This document shows, piece after piece, positions 4,857 to 5,651 of a DNA stretch of 5,651 nt. Source of the stretch: Desulfobacteraceae bacterium. Lineage in GTDB: Bacteria; Desulfobacterota; DSM-4660; Desulfatiglandales; Desulfatiglandaceae. The stretch is from positions 1 through 5,651 of the forward strand of contig DAOWOF010000167.1 of the NCBI GenBank assembly GCA_030642205.1, given 5' to 3'. The position numbers and the translations under genes were made by a program. The stretch's first letter is position 1. The number at the start of each line of letters is the position of its first letter. The notes below the pieces were generated by a model. It had not been told where the DNA came from. It ran no database searches and worked only from the letters and a program-made list of their open reading frames with translations.

Positions 4857-5651
4857 TTAAAACGATTTTTTCTTAAACTCTCTTTTTTTAAAATTAAGTT
4901 TTATAGGCGTATTAAAAAGTTTAAAATGAGCCCTGATTTGATTAATCAGAAATCGTTCATAGGAAAAGTATAATAAATCAGGATTGTTGACAAATAGCGT
5001 AAAGGTGGGAGGCTTGTTATAGGTTTGGGTGGAATATAAGACCTTTAATCTCCCGCGTCCTGTTCTGGGAGGGGGGTGTCTTTCAATTATTTTTTTAAGG
5101 GCATTATTGAGTTCAGGAGTGCGTATTTGTTGAGAATATTGTTTATAGACCAAATCAATTTTATCAAATAATTGTATTACTCTTTTCCCGGTAAGCGCGG
5201 ATAAATTAATTCTGAGGGCATAGGACACAAACTGAAGCTGTCTCTCAATCGCGTTATTTAAAAGTTGCTGTTTCTCCTTGTCATCCATGATAAGATCCCA
5301 TTTATTGACGGCCAGTATCACAGCCCTTCCATGATCCAAAGCGTAACCGCAGATACGGGCATCCTGTTCTGAAATGCCATCGAAGGCATCCAAAAGAATA
5401 ATGGCCACATGACACCGTTCCAGACTTTTGATAGACTTGATCATAGAGAATTTATCAATCTTTTCCTTTACCTTGGACCTTCTTCTTATACCAGCTGTAT
5501 CTATCAGGAGATAATCTTGACCGCGATATTGAAAGGGCGTATCTATTGCGTCACGGGTCGTCCCAGGGATATCGCTTACGATTAATCGCTCATGACCAAG
5601 TATCCGGTTTATTAAGGAAGATTTTCCTACATTAGGCCTTCCAAGGACGGA
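4857..5651 (-). CDS. der: Ribosome-assembly GTPase Der (EngA), C-terminal part, cut by the right edge
   Basis: The frame is open from the window edge, so 264 C-terminal residues are seen; the ATG at 5444 is internal to the second G domain and not the start. Der is a cytoplasmic GTPase with two tandem G domains that acts in maturation of the 50S ribosomal subunit. The visible part is the second G domain, with G1 GRPNVGKSS (fragment residues 4-12), G2 PGTTRD (29-34), G3 DTAG (51-54), G4 NKWD (116-119) and G5 SAL (151-153). The KH-like RNA-binding domain follows at about 180-258, with the RHPPPRTGRGRLK stretch characteristic of Der. It ends in a lysine-rich tail. The presence of the KH-like domain after the G domain distinguishes it from Era and single-domain GTPases. 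All nucleotide-binding motifs are intact. The first G domain and the start lie beyond the window. Confidence 0.97.
   Translation of the reverse strand, partial: SVLGRPNVGKSSLINRILGHERLIVSDIPGTTRDAIDTPFQYRGQDYLLIDTAGIRRRSKVKEKIDKFSMIKSIKSLERCHVAIILLDAFDGISEQDARICGYALDHGRAVILAVNKWDLIMDDKEKQQLLNNAIERQLQFVSYALRINLSALTGKRVIQLFDKIDLVYKQYSQQIRTPELNNALKKIIERHPPPRTGRGRLKVLYSTQTYNKPPTFTLFVNNPDLLYFSYERFLINQIRAHFKLFNTPIKLNFKKREFKKKSF

Noticed and set aside
4841..4900. Bidirectional terminator between the convergent genes, suggested by T-runs
   Set aside because: I found no GC-containing stem next to the T-runs, and most of the T-rich sequence is the lysine-rich end of der.
4857..5444. A separate 195-residue protein starting at ATG 5444
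   Set aside because: The same frame continues upstream without a stop to the window edge and contains the G1, G2 and G3 motifs of Der, so that ATG is internal.
1..5651. CRISPR array, insertion sequence, integrase or toxin-antitoxin genes
   Set aside because: No regularly spaced repeats, transposase or recombinase motifs, or small paired genes were seen in any frame.

Overview
The window is AT-rich with compact housekeeping genes. It most resembles a Gram-negative anaerobe of the Desulfobacterota (old Deltaproteobacteria). That placement is an inference from three things: the type of CTP synthase, a secreted DUF3108 protein, and an exported protein that ends like an outer-membrane protein. 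No marker in the window fixes the taxon.

Layout from left to right. Positions 1-51 (minus) hold what looks like the first 17 codons of a gene running off the left edge. Positions 170-703 (minus) encode a 177-residue protein of unknown function whose start lies inside the end of pyrG. Positions 687-2309 (minus) are pyrG, a complete CTP synthase. Positions 2310-2711 are a divergent intergenic region. It carries an 18-bp palindrome, two adjacent hairpins followed by six T on the plus strand (an orphan terminator or the end of a small RNA), and a promoter with a perfect TATAAT for the next gene. Positions 2712-3512 (plus) encode a secreted DUF3108 protein. Positions 3513-3886 are a second gap. 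Its first part is a GC-richer series of four hairpins ending in nine A, and its second part is an AT-rich promoter region. Positions 3887-4840 (plus) encode an exported, probably outer-membrane protein of no recognised family. Positions 4857-5651 (minus) are the C-terminal 264 residues of the ribosome-assembly GTPase Der (EngA), cut by the right edge.

The two minus-strand blocks are cytoplasmic: nucleotide synthesis plus a coupled unknown, and ribosome assembly. The two plus-strand genes are both envelope or secreted proteins inserted between them, each apparently with its own promoter. Nothing in the window shows a defence system, mobile-element protein, CRISPR array or tRNA. The parts that annotation of the genes does not explain are the two structured intergenic regions and the unknown gene coupled to pyrG. 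None of these amounts to a demonstrated new system.
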